A stretch of DNA of 64,000 bases from Dastarcus helophoroides (Eukaryota > Arthropoda > Insecta > Coleoptera > Bothrideridae). Below the pieces are notes generated by a model, which made no database searches, had not been told where the DNA came from, and saw only the letters and a list, made by a program, of their open reading frames with translations. Positions within the stretch are counted from its first letter, which is position 1; each line of letters starts with the position of its first letter. The position numbers and the translations under genes are program-made. Shown here piece after piece: positions 1-12,734 of the stretch. Location: assembly GCA_028583605.1 (NCBI GenBank), contig CM053331.1, forward strand, positions 33,370,318-33,434,317, written 5' to 3'.

Positions 1-3000
1 TTTTTGTAGAGAAACGTAATTTCGGAAAATTTTTTTGTTATTCTTGAGATTTTTTTTTGGATTTCAAGTTTTTCTCGAAATTAGAAGAATTTTGCATTCA
101 AAATCTTCGAGAAAAAACTCAAAATTAAAAAGACAAATTTCGAATTCAATCACAGCTTTAAAAAAACACAAAAATTTGAAAAGAGAACCCAAATTTGGAG
201 ATAAAAGTTGAAATATCAAGAAAACGAAAAGACATTTTGTGATAAAATTAAAAAATTGAAAAAACTCAAAATATTTTTCTTGAAATTGGAAGAATTTTTG
301 AATTTAAAAGCTTTCAGAAAAAAACTTGAAATTATAAAAGTTTCGAATTTATTCGCCGTCTAAAAAAAAATGTCAAAATTTTAAATGGAAAGTCAAAATT
401 TTAAATAGAAAGTCAAAGTTTTAAATAGAAAGTCCAAATTTTGAGAAAAAAAAGTCGAAATACCGAGAAGATTAAAATTTTGATTTTAAACTAAAAAAAT
501 TGACAAAACTCAATAAATTTCTAGAGATTAGAAGTTTTTTGTAAAAATTTTGTGGAAATTTGGGAAAAATTCGAATTTTGTTTCAGATTTCTAGAAAAAC
601 GTAACTTCGGGAATTTTTTTCGGTTATTATTTTGGGGTTTTTCTGGATTTCAATTTTTTTTCGAAATTAGAAGAATTTTAGATTTAAATCTTTGAGAAAA
701 AATTTGGAAATACAAGCAAAAGTTTCGAATTTAGGCGCAGTTTAAAAAAAGCCAAAATTTTAAAGAGAAAGTCCAAATTTTAAGAAAAAAGGTCGAAATA
801 TCGAGAAGATTAAAATTTTGATTGTAAACTAAAACGTTGACAAAACTTTAAAAAATTTCTAGAAATCAGAAGTTTTTGTAAAATTTTCGGGAAAGTTGGG
901 AAAAATTCGAATTTTGCTTCAGATTTCCAGAAAAATGTAACTTTGGGAAAAACTCTCTTTTATTATTTTGAGGTTTTTCTGCTTTTTAATGTTTTCTCGA
1001 AATTAGGAGAATTGTGGATTTAAAATCTTTAAGAAAAAACTCGAAAATAAAAGAAAAATTTCGAATTCAGTCGCAGCTTAAACAAACAGTCAAAATTTTG
1101 AAAAGAAAGTTTAAATTTCGAGAAAAAAGTTGAAATTTCGAGAAGGAAAATCGAAATTTCGAGGAAAAAAAGTCGAAATACCGAGAAATCGAAATTTTGG
1201 AAAAAATGGGAAAAACGTAAAACATTTCTAAATTAAAAATAATTTCGGAGAAAAAGCGAATTTTGTTCAACATTTCCAAAAAAGTGTAATTTTGGGTTTT
1301 TTTATTGTAATGATTTTCTGGGATTTCAATTTTTTCCCGAAGTTAGAAGAATTGAAAATCTTTGAGAAAAGCGCGAAAACAAGAAAAATGTCCAAGTTGG
1401 ACACAGTTTTTAAAAAAAGGGTTAAAATTTTGAATCGAAAGTCCAAAGTTCGAAGAAAAATTCGAAATATCAAGAAAACTGAAATTTCAATAGAAAACCA
1501 AAATTTCGAAAAAAAAAGACGACATATAGAGAAGATTGAAATTTTGATATTAAACTAGAAAAATTCGAAATATTTCTTTAAAAAAATTCATAATTTTTAG
1601 AAAAATCCGAATTTTGTTTTAAATTTAAATAAAAACGAAATTTCGAGAAAACGCATTTTTTTATTTTAAGGTTTTTCTGGGATTTTAATTTTCTTTGGAG
1701 ATTAGAAGATTTTTGGATTTAAATCTTTAAGGGAAAACTCGAAATCGCAAGAAAAAAATTCGAATTTACTCACAGTTTAAAAAAAGTCAAAATTTTGAAT
1801 AGAAAGTTAGAAATTTCGAGAAAGAAAGTCGAAATTTCGGGAAAAAAGGTCGAAATTTCGAGAAAAAAAGTTGAAATATCGAGATTGAACTTTTGATATT
1901 AAACTAAAAAATTGGAAAAACTCGAAAAATGTCTAGAAAAACTATTAACTTCAGGGAAATTCAAATTTTGTTTTAGATTTCTAAAAAAAACGTAATTTTG
2001 GGGAAAAACTTTGTTTTTATTTTGAGGTTTTCTGGGATTTCAATTTTTTCTCTAAAAAGAATTTAAAATTTTAAATCCTTAAGAAAAAACTCGAAATTAT
2101 AAAAAAAAAATTTCCAATTTGGTCGCGGTTTAAAAAAAAGTTCTAAATTTTGAATAAAAAATCCACGTTTCGAGAAAAAAGTCAAGAAGATTGAAATTTT
2201 GATAATAAACTAAAAAACCGGAAAAACTCAAAAAATCCTAGAAAAACTCATAATTTCGGGAAAAAAATCGAATTTTGTTTTAAATTTCTCGAAAAACGTA
2301 ATTTCGGAAAAAAACTCTTTTTTTCTATTTTGTGGTTTTTCTGGGATTTAAATTTTATCTCGAAATTGGAGTTTTGTATTTAAAATCTTTGGGGAGAAGC
2401 TCGATATTGCAAGAAAAAGTTTCGAATTTAGTCGCAGTTTAAAAAAAAATCAAAATTTTGAATAGAAAATCCAAATTTCGATAAAAAAAGTCGAAATATC
2501 GAGAAGAGTAAGCTTTTGATATTAAGCTAAAAAATTGGAAAATCTCAAAAATTGTCTAGAAAAACTATCAATTTCAGGAAAATTCAATTTTGTTTTAGAT
2601 TTCTGAAAAACCGTAATTTTGGGGAAAACTTTATTTTTATTTTGAGATTTTCTGGAATTTCAATTTTTTTTGAAAAAGGATTTTAAATCCTTGAGAAAAA
2701 CTCGAAATTATAAGAAAAAAATTCCCGATTTAGTCGCGATTTAAAAAATAAGTTCAAAATTTTAAATAGAAAGTCCACGTTTTGAGAAAAAAAAGTCGAG
2801 AAGATTGAAATATTGATATTAAACTAAAAACTGGAAAAACTCAAAAAAATCTAGAAAAAATCGAATTTTGTTTTAAATTTCTCGAAAAATGTAATTTCGG
2901 AAAAACTCTTTTTTTCTATTTTGTGGTTTTTCTGGGATTTCAATTTTATCTCGAAATTGAAGTTTTGTATTTAAAATCTTTGGGGAGAAGCTCGATATTG

Positions 3001-6000
3001 CAAGAAAAAGTTTCGAATTTAGTCGCAGTTTAAAAAATCAAAATTTTGAATAGAAAGTCCAAATTTCGACAAAAAAGTCGAAATATCGAGAAGATTGAAC
3101 TTTTGATATTAAACTAAAAAATTGGAACAACTCGAAAAATGTCTAGAAAAACTATCAATTTCAGGGAAATTCAAATTTTGTTTTAGATTTCTGAAAAAAA
3201 AAACGTAATTTTGGGGAAAACTCTGTTTTTATTTTGAGCTTTTCTGGGATTTCAATTTTTTCTCGAAAAAGGATTTTAAATTTCAAATCCTTCAGAAGAA
3301 AACTCGAAATTATAAGAAAAAAATTTCCGATTTAGTCGCGGTTTAAAAAAAAGGTCAACATTTTGAAGAGAAAGTCCACATTTCGAGGAAAAAAGTCGAG
3401 AAAATTGAAATGTTTATATTAAACCAAAAAACTGGAAAAACTCAAACAATTCTAGAAAAACATAATTTCGGGAAAAAAATCGAATTTTGTTTTAAATTTC
3501 TCGAAAAACGTAATTTCGGAAAAAAACTCTTTTTTTTTTCTATTTTGTGGTTTTTCTGGGATTTAAATTTTATCTCGAAATTGGAGTTTTGTATTAAAAA
3601 TCTTTGGGGAGAAGCTCAATATTGGAAAAAAAAGTTTCGAATTTAGTCGCAGTTTAAAAAAAAATCAAAATTTTGAATAGAGGATCCAAATTTCGACAAA
3701 AAAGTCGAAATATCGAGAAGATTAAACTTTTGATATTTAAACTAAAAAATTGGAAAAACTCAACAAATGTGTAGAAAAACTATTAATTTTCAGGGAAATT
3801 CAAATTTTGTGTTAGATTTCTAAAAACAGTAATTTTGGGGAAAACTTTATTTTTATTTTGAGATTTTCTGGGATTTCAATTTTTTCTTGAAAGAGCATTT
3901 TAAATTTTAAATCCTTGAGAAAAAACTCGAAATTATAAAAAAAAAATCCAATTTGGTCGCAGTTTAAAAAAAAGTTCAATATTTTCGAAAAAAAAGTCAA
4001 GAAGATTGAAATTTTGATAATAAACTAAAAAACTAGAAAAACTCAAAAAAATCTAGAAAAACCCATAATTTCGGAAAAAAAATTGAAGTTTGTTTTAAAT
4101 TTCTCGAAAAACGTAATTTCGGAAAAAAACTCTTTTTTCTATTTTGTGGTTTTTCTGGGATTTCAATTTTATCTCGAAATTGGAGTTTTGTATTTAAAAT
4201 CTTTGGGGAAAAGCTCGATATTGCATGAAAAAGTTTCGAATTTAGTCGCAGTTTTTTTTTTAAATCAAAATTTTGAACAGAAAGTCCAAATTTCGACAAA
4301 AAAGTCGAAATATCGAGAAGATTGAACTTTTGATATTAAACTAAAAAATCGGGAAACCTCAAAAAATGTGTAGAAAAACTATTAATTTTTAAGGAAATTC
4401 AAATTTTGTTTTAGATTTCTAAAAAAACGTTACTTTTGGGAAAACTTTGTTTTTATTTTGAGGTTTTCTGGGATTTCAATTTTTTCTCTAAAAAGATATT
4501 TAAATTTTAAATACTTCAGAAAAAACTCGAAATTATAAGAACAAAATTTCCAATTTTGTCGCGGTTTAAAAAAAATCAAAATTTTGAATAGAAAGTCATC
4601 GTTTCGAAAAAAAAAAACTTTTTTAAAAAAAAAATTCAAAAGTTTGAATAGAAAATCCAAATTTCGACAAAAAAATCGAAATATCCAGAAGATTAAACTT
4701 TTGATATTAAACTAAAAAATTGGAAAAACTCGAAAAATGTCTAGAAAAACTATTAACTTCAGGGAAATTCAAATTTTGTGTTAGATTTCCAAAAAAATGT
4801 AGTTTTGGAGAAAACTTTGTTTTTATTTTGAGGTTTTCCGGGATTTCAATTTTTTCTCGAAAAAAGATTTTAAATCCTTCAGAAAAAACTCGAAATTATA
4901 AGAAAAAAATTTCCGATTTAGTCACAGTTTAAAAAAAAGTTTAAAATTTTGAATAGAAAGTCCACATTTCGAGAAAAAAAGTCGTGAAGATTGAAATTTT
5001 GATATTAAACTAAAAAACTGGAAAAACTCAAAAAAATCTAGAAAAACCCATAATTTCGGGAAAAAAAATTGAATTTTGTTTTAAATTTCTCGAAAAACGT
5101 AATTTCGGAAAAAAACTCTTTTTTCTATTTTGTGGTTTTTCTGGGATTTTAATTTTATCTCGAAATTGGAGTTTTGTATTTAAAATCTTTGGGGAAAAGC
5201 TCGATATTGCATGAAAAAGTTTCGAATTTAGTCGCAGTTTTTTTTAAATCAAAATTTTGAACAGAAAGTCCAAATTTCGACAAAAAAGTCGAAATATCTA
5301 GTATATTGAACTTTTGATATTAAACTAAAAAACCGGAAAACTTTAAAAAATGTGTAGAAAAACTATTTTCAGGGAAATTCAAATTTTATGTTAGATTTCC
5401 AAAAAAATGTAGTTTTGGAGAAAACTTTGTTTTTATTTTGAGATTTTCTGGGACTTCAATTTTTTCTCGAAAAAGAATTTTAAATTCTTCAGAAAAAACT
5501 CGACATTATAAGAAAAAAATGTTCAATTTAGTCTCGGTTCAAAAAAAAGTTCGAAATTTTGAATAGAAAGTCAACATTTCGAAATAAAAAGTCGAGAAGA
5601 TTGAAATTTTGATATTAAACTAAAAAATTGGAAAAACTGAAATAATTCTAGAAAAATTCGTAACTCCGGGAAAAAAATCGAATTTTGTTTTAAATTTTTC
5701 TAAAAATCTAATTTCGGAAAAAACTCTTTTTTTCTATTTTGTGGTTTTTCTGGGATTTCAATTTTATCTCGAAATTTGAGTTTTGTATTTAAAATCTTTG
5801 GGGAAACGCTCGATATTGCATGAAAAAGTTTCGAATTTAGTCGCAGTTTTTTTTTAAATCAAAATTTTGAACAGAAAGTCCAAATTTCGACAAAAAAGTC
5901 GAAATATCTAGAATATTGAACTTTTGATATTAAACTAAAATACCGGAAAATTTTAAAAAATGTGTAGAAAAACTATTAATTTTCAGGGAAATTCAAATTT

Positions 6001-8130
6001 TATGTCAGATTTCTAAAAATAAAACGTAATTTTGGGGAAAACTTTGTTTTCATTTTGAGGTTTTCCGGGATTTCAATTTTTTCTTGAAACAGAATTTTTA
6101 ATTTTAAATCCTTGAGAAGAAACTCGAAATTATAAGAAAAAAATTTCCGATTTGGTCGCAGTTTAAAAAAAATAAAAATTTTGAATGGAACGTTCAAATT
6201 TCGACAAAAAAGTCGAAATATCCAGAAGATTGAACTTTTGATATTCAACTAAAAAATTGGAAAAACTCGGAAAATGTCTAGAAAAACTATTAACTTCAGG
6301 GAAATTCAAATTTTGTGTTAGATTTCTAAAAAAACGTAACTTTGAGGAAAACTTTGTTTTTGTTTGAAGGTTTTCTGGGATTTCAATTTTGTCTCGAAAA
6401 AGGATTTTAAATCCTTAAGAAAAACTCGAAATTATAAGACAAAAATTTCCGATTTAGTCACGGTTTAAAAAAAAAGGTTAAAATTTTGAATAGAAAGGCC
6501 ATATTTCGAGAAAAAAAGTTGAGAAGATTGAAATTTTGATAAACTGAAAAACTGGAAAAACTCGAAGAATTCTAGAAAAATTCATAATTTCGGGAAAAAA
6601 ATCGAATTTTGTTTTAAATTTCTCGAAAAACGTAATTTCGGAAAAAAAAACTCTTTTCTATTTTGTGGCTTTTCTGGGATTTCAATTTTATCTCGATATT
6701 GGAGTTTTGTATTTAAAATCTTTGGGGAGAAGCTCGATATTGCAAGAAAAAGTTTCGAATTTAGTCGCAGTTTAAAGAAAAAAATCAAAATTTTGAATAG
6801 AAAGGCCAAATTTCGACAAAAAATTGAAATATCGAGAAGATTGAACTTTTGATATCAAACCAAAAAATTGGAACAACTCGAAAAATGTCTAGAAAAACTA
6901 TCAATTTCAGAGAAATTCAAATTTTGTTTTAGACTTCTAAAAAAAAAACGTAATTTTGGGTAAAACTTTGTTTTTGTTTTGAGGTTTTTTGGGATTTCAA
7001 TTTTTTCTCGAAAAAGGATTTTAAATTTTAAATCCTTAAGAAAAAACTCGAAATTATAAGAAAAAAAAAATTCCAATTTAATCGCGGTTTAAAAAAAACG
7101 TCAAAATTTTGAATATAAAATCCACATTTCGAGAAAAAAAGTCGTGAAGATTGAAATTTTGATAATAAACTAAAAAAAACTGGAAAAACTCAAACAATTC
7201 TAGAAAACACATAATTTCGGAAAAAAAATCGAATTTTGTTTTAAATTTCTCGAAAAATGTAATTTCGGAAAAACTATTTTTTTCTATTTTGTGGTTTTTC
7301 TGGGATTTCAATTTTATCTCGAAATTGGAGTTTTGTATTTAAAATCTTTGGGGAGAAGCTCGATATTGCAAGAAAAAGTTTCGAATTTAGTCGCAGTTTA
7401 AAAAAAAATCAAAATGGAACGTCCAATTTTCGACAAAAAAGTCGAAATATCGAGAAGATTAAACTTTTAATATTAAACTAAAAAATTGGAAAAAAACTCG
7501 AAAAATATGCAGAAAAAACTATTAATTTTCAGGGAAATTGAAATTTTGTGTTAGATTTCCAAAAAAACGTAATTTTGGGGAAAACTTTGTTTTTATTTTG
7601 AGGTTTTCTGGGATTTCAATTTTTTCTCGAAAAAGGATTTAATATTTTAAATCCTTAAGAAAAAACTCGAAATTATAAGAAAAAAATTCCTATTTAGTCA
7701 TAGTTTAAAAAAAAGTTCAAGATTTTAAATAGAAAGTCCACATTTCGAAAAAAAAAAGTCGAGAAGATTGAAAATTTGGTAATAAAATAAAAAACTGGAA
7801 AAACTCAAAAAAATTTAGAAAAACTCATAATTTCGAGGAAAAAATCGAATTTTGTTTTAAATTTCTTGAAAAACGTAATTTCGGAATAAACTCTTTTTTT
7901 CTATTTTGTGGATTTTCTGGGATTTCAATTTTATCTCAAAATTGGAGTTTTGTATTTAAAATCTTTGGGGAGAAGCTCGATATTGCAAGGAAAAGTTTCG
8001 AATTTGGTCGCAGTTTAAAAAAAAATCAAAATTCTGAATAGAAAGTCCGAATTTCGACAAAAAAGAGAAGATTGAACTTTTGATATTAAACTAAAAAATT
8101 GAAGAAAAAAGATGTCTAGAAAGACTTAAT
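1..8130. repeat. AT-rich satellite array, ~310-bp monomers in a dimeric higher-order repeat
   Basis: This is a tandem array with no credible gene. The anchor 'TTTTCTGGGATTT' recurs about every 300-315 bp from 2032 onward, and every 325-360 bp in the more diverged first 2 kb. Two monomer types alternate. Type A carries 'TTTTGTGG' before the anchor and 'TCTTTGGGGAGAAGCTCGA' after it (anchors at 2341, 2932, 3556, 4155, 5141, 5750, 6674, 7310, 7917). Type B carries 'TTTTGAGG' before it and a 'CTCGAAATTATAAG' stretch after it (2032, 2652, 3244, 3868, 4468, 4839, 5449, 6065, 6375, 6990, 7609). The A-to-A period is about 610 bp, except at two places where two B units follow each other. Short open frames of 60-90 codons are chance products. 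Confidence 0.93.
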
Positions 8131-8144
8131 TTAAAAGGTTTCGA

Positions 8145-8465
8145 ATTCAGTTGCAATCCTAGGGCGGTAACGTAATATTGCTAAAATCGATAATACAGAT
8201 GCCCACTTTTATGGTAATAGTTCCAGCACCTAAGAAGGGTGGTAGCTGTCAAAATAAAGATCACACTTACCTTCTCTATGATTTTACTTCGTATAAAGCT
8301 TCCCGGATATAAATTTGAGATAAAAAGTAGCCTATGAACTATTCCGCATTGCAAGGAATGTCCATACGAATTTTCGTCGAAATCGCTTCAGTAATTGAAT
8401 CGTGAAAAACTGACAAACACACAGACAGACACACTTTCGCATCTCTATATTAGTAAGGAAGTAAA
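8145..8465 (+). mobile_element. 3' part of a LINE/SINE-type insect interspersed element
   Basis: This sequence breaks sharply from the satellite. It ends in a segment with AAGTAGCCTATGAACTATTC, then a stretch with CGTCGAAATCGCTTCAGTAA, then ACAGACAGACACACTTTCGC and an 'ATATTAGTAAGGA' end. That order (AGTAGCCTATG..., GAAATCGGTxCAGTAG..., GACAGACACACTTTCGCATTTATAATATTAG) is one I know from the tails of very abundant insect non-LTR or SINE-like repeats. No 5' end or coding region is visible here. The exact family is not assigned. Confidence 0.6.
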
Positions 8466-8556
8466 GACACTTTGATTTAGGCTACTTACAAATAGAAACT
8501 AACGCATCTACTCAAAATTAAATGTAGTACATGTCAAAACCGGATATGTAACTTAC

Positions 8557-8655
8557 CCTGCGATGGGAGGTGAATCCCAAGAAGGATAGCTTCCTCAAAT
8601 TGGTCTTCTGGGCGTTATTCATCTCGTAGGGATCAGAAGCACACTTCGTTAATTA
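8557..8655 (-). CDS. Candidate 5' coding exon of an unidentified gene (22 codons)
   Basis: On the minus strand a pyrimidine-rich acceptor (GGTGTTTTTGTAG, exon from 8655) is followed by a short leader with an in-frame stop. Then comes an ATG at 8622 and 22 open codons, MNNAQKTNLRK...GFTSHRR, ending in phase 0 at a strong donor (CGCAGG|GTAAGT, exon end 8557). Base composition is clearly less AT-rich than the flanks. The rest of the gene would lie at lower coordinates, in or beyond the satellite and probably outside the window. I do not recognise the peptide. A matching non-coding first exon could be the one ending at 15599. The evidence is splice signals and an open frame only. Confidence 0.4.
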
Positions 8656-9270
8656 CTACAAAAACACCAACTAGGCGATTGTTTGCCAAACACTAATAAA
8701 AACAATTAAAACAAACAGTAAACAACACAGATGTGTATCTCTGTAAATTGTCGCATTACGTGTAGCCGGCGAAGATTTTTTTTCTGGGCGACCGCCCCAG
8801 ACGCGTGATGGTGAAAATGACCTGCAGCAACATGGGGTAGCCTAGGTACGACGTTTCGGAACGGAAAATCGACGTCACGGACGAACGAAAGCGAGAAGGT
8901 ACTACAACTGTCTTTGACCTCGACGGCACGTCGAACTACCTGTAAAGAAAGTAAGCGTTCTGTAGCAAAGTGCATGCCGCTTGGTATTTTATGGCGTGAG
9001 AGTGAGAAAAGGTACGTTTTAGAGGGAACGGGTAAGCACATGTGTTACTCATTAATAATGTCATGTGACTCTTCGTTGCTTAATAAATATCGCACATACC
9101 ACCGCTATTGACGGTGGATTGCTAAGACATCACTATCAATTAATAAGTGACAAATAACGTAACAATTAAATCGTGACTATTCGCGGGATATGAAACTGAT
9201 ATATTGAAGCGCTCAAGGTTAGTCAGCTAGCAAAAATTCGATATCGTTTCATCGACTTTTCAATAGCTCA
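8656..9270. other. Unique, comparatively GC-rich stretch without a recognised gene
   Basis: This is non-repetitive sequence with CpG-containing segments, for example around 8760-8960. It holds overlapping open frames on both strands (a 111-codon minus frame at 8706-9041 and a 65-codon plus frame), neither resembling a family I know. It lies just upstream of the candidate minus exon, so it may be promoter or intron. Confidence 0.4.
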
Positions 9271-9479
9271 AATTTACAAATTTTATTGAAATGAGTAACT
9301 AGAACCATGGAAAAAATCAATCAAATGGAAAACACCAACAAGTCTCAGTGATAACGCCATTAATTTTAAGAGAAGACAGAGAAAAATGAGTAAGAAACGC
9401 ATTTCAAATTTTAAACGAAAAGCGATAAGCAAACTCAGAAGAAACTTAATGTGAAACCGCGCACAGTGCGGAATATTTT

Positions 9480-10560
9480 GAAACGAAGTTAATATTTGAC
9501 TTTTGGTTGAAAAAAATTGGAAATTTGAGTCAAGCTTCCATAAAATTTTTTTTTTCAAAAATTTAGATTTTTTTCCCAAAATTTGGGTCTTTGTAATTCT
9601 TCTTTTTATAAAAATTTTGAATTTTTTACTAATTTAGTATCGATAAAAATTGTTATTTTTTTAATTACACCTTCAATAATCTCAAAATCTCAATCTCAAA
9701 ACATTTAAAACATTCAACCGTTTTGTTAAAATATCGACTTTAATAAGGAAATTTTGATTTCTTTCTGAAAAAAATTCGAAATTTAAGTTGTTTCTGTAAA
9801 TTTTTTTTTTCTACTCAAATTTCGACCATTAAAATACGCGTCTTTGAATTTTTTAAATAAAATACTTGACTTTTTTAAGTATATGACAAAATTGCGACTT
9901 ATTTCTCGCATTTCAGAGTTTTTCCCAAGCTCTCCAATTTTTTTCTAAACAAAAACATTTATAAGAAAATGTCAATCTTATTGTCTAAAAATTTCGAAAT
10001 AAATTGGAAATTTAAAAAAGCTTGAAGCTGACTTGATCACATTTCTACTTTTCTATACATTTTTTTTAATGAAAATTTCATTTTTTTACCCTTGAAATTT
10101 CGACTTTTCGATTTTCTTTTCCTTTGAGTTTTGTATTTATTTTTGAAATTTCGATTTTTTTTGTAAAAGGAAATTGCAAGTTTCAAGTTTAAGTTTCTGT
10201 AAAATGTTTCTTTTTTTCTATAAAAATGTCGACCTTTTTATTAAAATTTGGGCTTTTTGAGTTTCTTTCTATTTTATAAAAATTTCGATTTTTCTGTTCG
10301 TCGTTTTTGACAAAAATATTGATATTTTTCGCCTTCAAAATCGAAATTACGACTCTTAATATTTTAACTTTTTTCTCAAAAGTTCGTCTTTTTTATCAAA
10401 ACTTCGACTTTTTGCTCAGCTTTTTCTAAAAATTGGTTTTCTGTGTTTTCGTTACGTTCAACTTAAAAGTTTGAGAAAAATTTTCAAATTTGAAGCCTTT
10501 CTTTTTTTTAGAATACTAGACTTTTTTTCAAAATTTTTATTTTAATAAGATGAATGGATA
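9480..10560. repeat. Degenerate 'TTTCGACTTTTT' AT-rich repeat block
   Basis: The block is short, irregular iterations of T-runs, AAAATTT and CGAC on the plus strand. It is related in style to the 1-8130 array but in the opposite polarity, and has no clear long period. No coding potential. Confidence 0.75.
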
Positions 10561-10624
10561 AAGAAAATGGAAAAAAAATAATTCATCAAAATTCATCGTC
10601 AAAGACAGGAAGCGGTAGCTAAAA

Positions 10625-11715
10625 GAGGAAATACTAAAAAATTAAAAAGAGAGAGAAAATAAATGAGAAGAAGAGAGAGAAAAAGATGAAAAAGGAAAAG
10701 AAAGAGAAAAAAATAGAGGAAAAAAAGACAAAAGGAAAGAGAAAATAAAGAAAAGGAGAAAGGGAAAAGCAAGAGAAAGAAAAAAAGAAAGAAAGAGAAG
10801 GAGAAAGAAAAAGACAAAGGAAAAGAGAAGGGGAGAAAGAGAAAGAGCGAGAGAGCGAGAGTGCGAGAGAGCGAGAGAGCAAGAGAGCGAGAGAGCGAGA
10901 GAGCGAGAGAGCGAGAGAGCGAGAGAACGAGAGAGCGAGAGAGCGAGAGAGCGAGAGAGCGAGAGAGCGAGAGAGCGAGAGAGCGAGCGAGCGAGAGAGA
11001 GAGAGAGAGAGAAAGAGAGAGATAGAAAGGAGAAGGAGAAAAAGAAAAGAAGAAGAAGAATAAGAAGAAGAAGGAAATGAGAAGAAGAAGGAAATGAAGG
11101 AGAAAAGAAGGAGAATTAGAAGAAGAAGAATAAGAAGAAGGAAATGAAGGAGAAGAAGAAGACGGAAATGAAGGAGAAGAGAAGAAGGAGAGAAGGAGAA
11201 TAGAAGAAGGAGAATTAGAAGAAGACGAAGGGTAAGAAGTAGGATAAGGATAAGAAGAAGGATAAGAAGAAGAAGGATAAAAAGGATAAGAAGAAGGAGA
11301 AGAAGAAGAAGAAGGAAGAAGAAGAAGAAGGATAAGAATAAGAAAAAAGAAGGATAAGAAGAAGAAGAAGAGAAAGAGGAAGAAATAGAAAGAGAGGAGA
11401 AATAGAAGGAGAAGGAGAAAAGGAGGAGAAGAAGAATGAGAATAAGAACAAGAAGAAGGAGGAGGAAATGAAAGGAGAAGAAGAAGAAGGAGAAAAGTAG
11501 AATTAGAAGAAGAAAAGGATAAGAAGAAGAAGAAGAAGGATAAGAAAATAAGAAGAAGGATAAGAAGAAGAAGAAGAAGGATAAGAAGAAGAAGGATAAG
11601 CAGAAGAAGAATGATAAAAAGAAGAAGAAGGATAAGCAGAAGAAGAGGAAGAAGAAGAAGGGTAAGAATAAGAAGAAGAAGAAGGAGCAGAAGAGAGAGA
11701 GAGAGAAAAGAGAGG
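10625..11715. repeat. Purine-strand microsatellite tract with (GAGAGCGA)n and (GAAGAA)n
   Basis: The plus strand is almost entirely purine. 10625-10835 is mixed GAAA/GAGA. 10839-11012 is an 8-bp GAGAGCGA-type repeat. 11040-11690 is GAAGAA/GATAAGAAG repeat. Long minus-strand open frames of Ser/Leu/Phe (one of 382 codons) simply reflect the absence of stops in CT-rich sequence and are not genes. Such homopurine tracts can adopt triplex (H-DNA) structure. Confidence 0.95.
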
Positions 11716-11729
11716 AAGAGAGCTTTTTA

Positions 11730-12200
11730 TAAGCTGGATTTTTGCCAAAACATGGACTTTTTGATATTGTTGGACTCTTCAAAATTTGAATTTTTTTTGA
11801 AATTTTTTAATTTCGAATTTTTAAAATATACGGGTCTTTTTTTTGAAAATTTTGGTTATTCTTAAAAATACTGACTCTTTTACTTTTCAACTAATATTTT
11901 GCATACTAGAATATTTGAAGCTTACTCATAATTTCTATATTTTTTTAAATTAGATTGCTTTTTAAATGGCAAAAAATTTTTTAATGCACAATTTTTTGAA
12001 ATGCTTCGAATTTTCCTAAAAATTTCCTTGTTTTTAAAAAATTCTGAAAATGTCAACCTTTTTTTCAACAATCCCAACTTCTTTGAAAATATGGAAAATG
12101 TTTCAAATTTTCATCTTTTTTTGAAAAGTTCTTTTCGACTTTTAAAAAAAAATGTTCTACTTTTCTTAAAATTTTGGACTATTTTTGAAGATTTGATATA
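11730..12200. repeat. Degenerate AT-rich block between two purine tracts
   Basis: TTTTTGAAAATTT-style irregular repeat. No gene, and no feature beyond its position separating the two GA-rich tracts. Confidence 0.6.
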
Positions 12201-12204
12201 GAAA

Positions 12205-12544
12205 CAGAAAGAGGAAGAGAAAAAGAGAGAGAGAAAGAAGAGAGAGAAGAGAGAGAGAAGAGAGAAAGAGAAGGGAGAGAGAGAGAGAGAGAGAGAAGAG
12301 AGAGAGAGAAGAGAGAGAGAGAGAAGAGAGAGAGAGAAGAGAGAGTAAGAAGAGAGAGTAAGAAGAGAGAGAAGAGAGAGAGAAGAGAGAGAGAAGAGAC
12401 AGTAAGAAGAGAATGAGAAGAGAAAGAGAGAGAGTAAGAAGAGAGAGTAAGAAGAGAGAGAAGAGAGAGAGAAGAGAGAGAGAGAAGAGAGAGTAAGAAG
12501 AGAATGAGAAGAGAGAGAGAAGAGAGAGTAAGAAGAGAAAGAGA

Positions 12545-12620
<76 letters not shown>

Positions 12621-12693
12621 CAAGAGAGAAAGAAGAGAGAGAGAAGAGAAAGAAGAGACAGAAGAGAGAAGAGAGAGAGAGAGAGAAAGAGAG

Positions 12694-12724
<31 letters not shown>

Positions 12725-12725
12725 A
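12205..12725. repeat. (GA)n / (GAGAAGA)n microsatellite
   Basis: A second homopurine tract on the plus strand, dominated by GAGAGA and GAGAAGAGAGAG units, with a pure (GA)n core near 12557-12612. It ends abruptly at GAATTCGAAGAGG, where the trimeric satellite begins. Open frames across it encode Ser/Leu or Arg/Glu dipeptide repeats and are spurious. Confidence 0.95.
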
Positions 12726-12734
12726 TTCGAAGAG

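Noticed and set aside
1..8130. CRISPR-like regular spacing of repeats
   Set aside because: Units are ~310 bp with diverging sequence throughout and no short identical repeat separated by unique spacers. The genome is eukaryotic.
10634..11782. A 382-codon minus-strand open frame of Ser/Leu/Phe
   Set aside because: It is the translation of a CT-rich microsatellite strand, which lacks stop codons. No amino-acid diversity, start context or domain.
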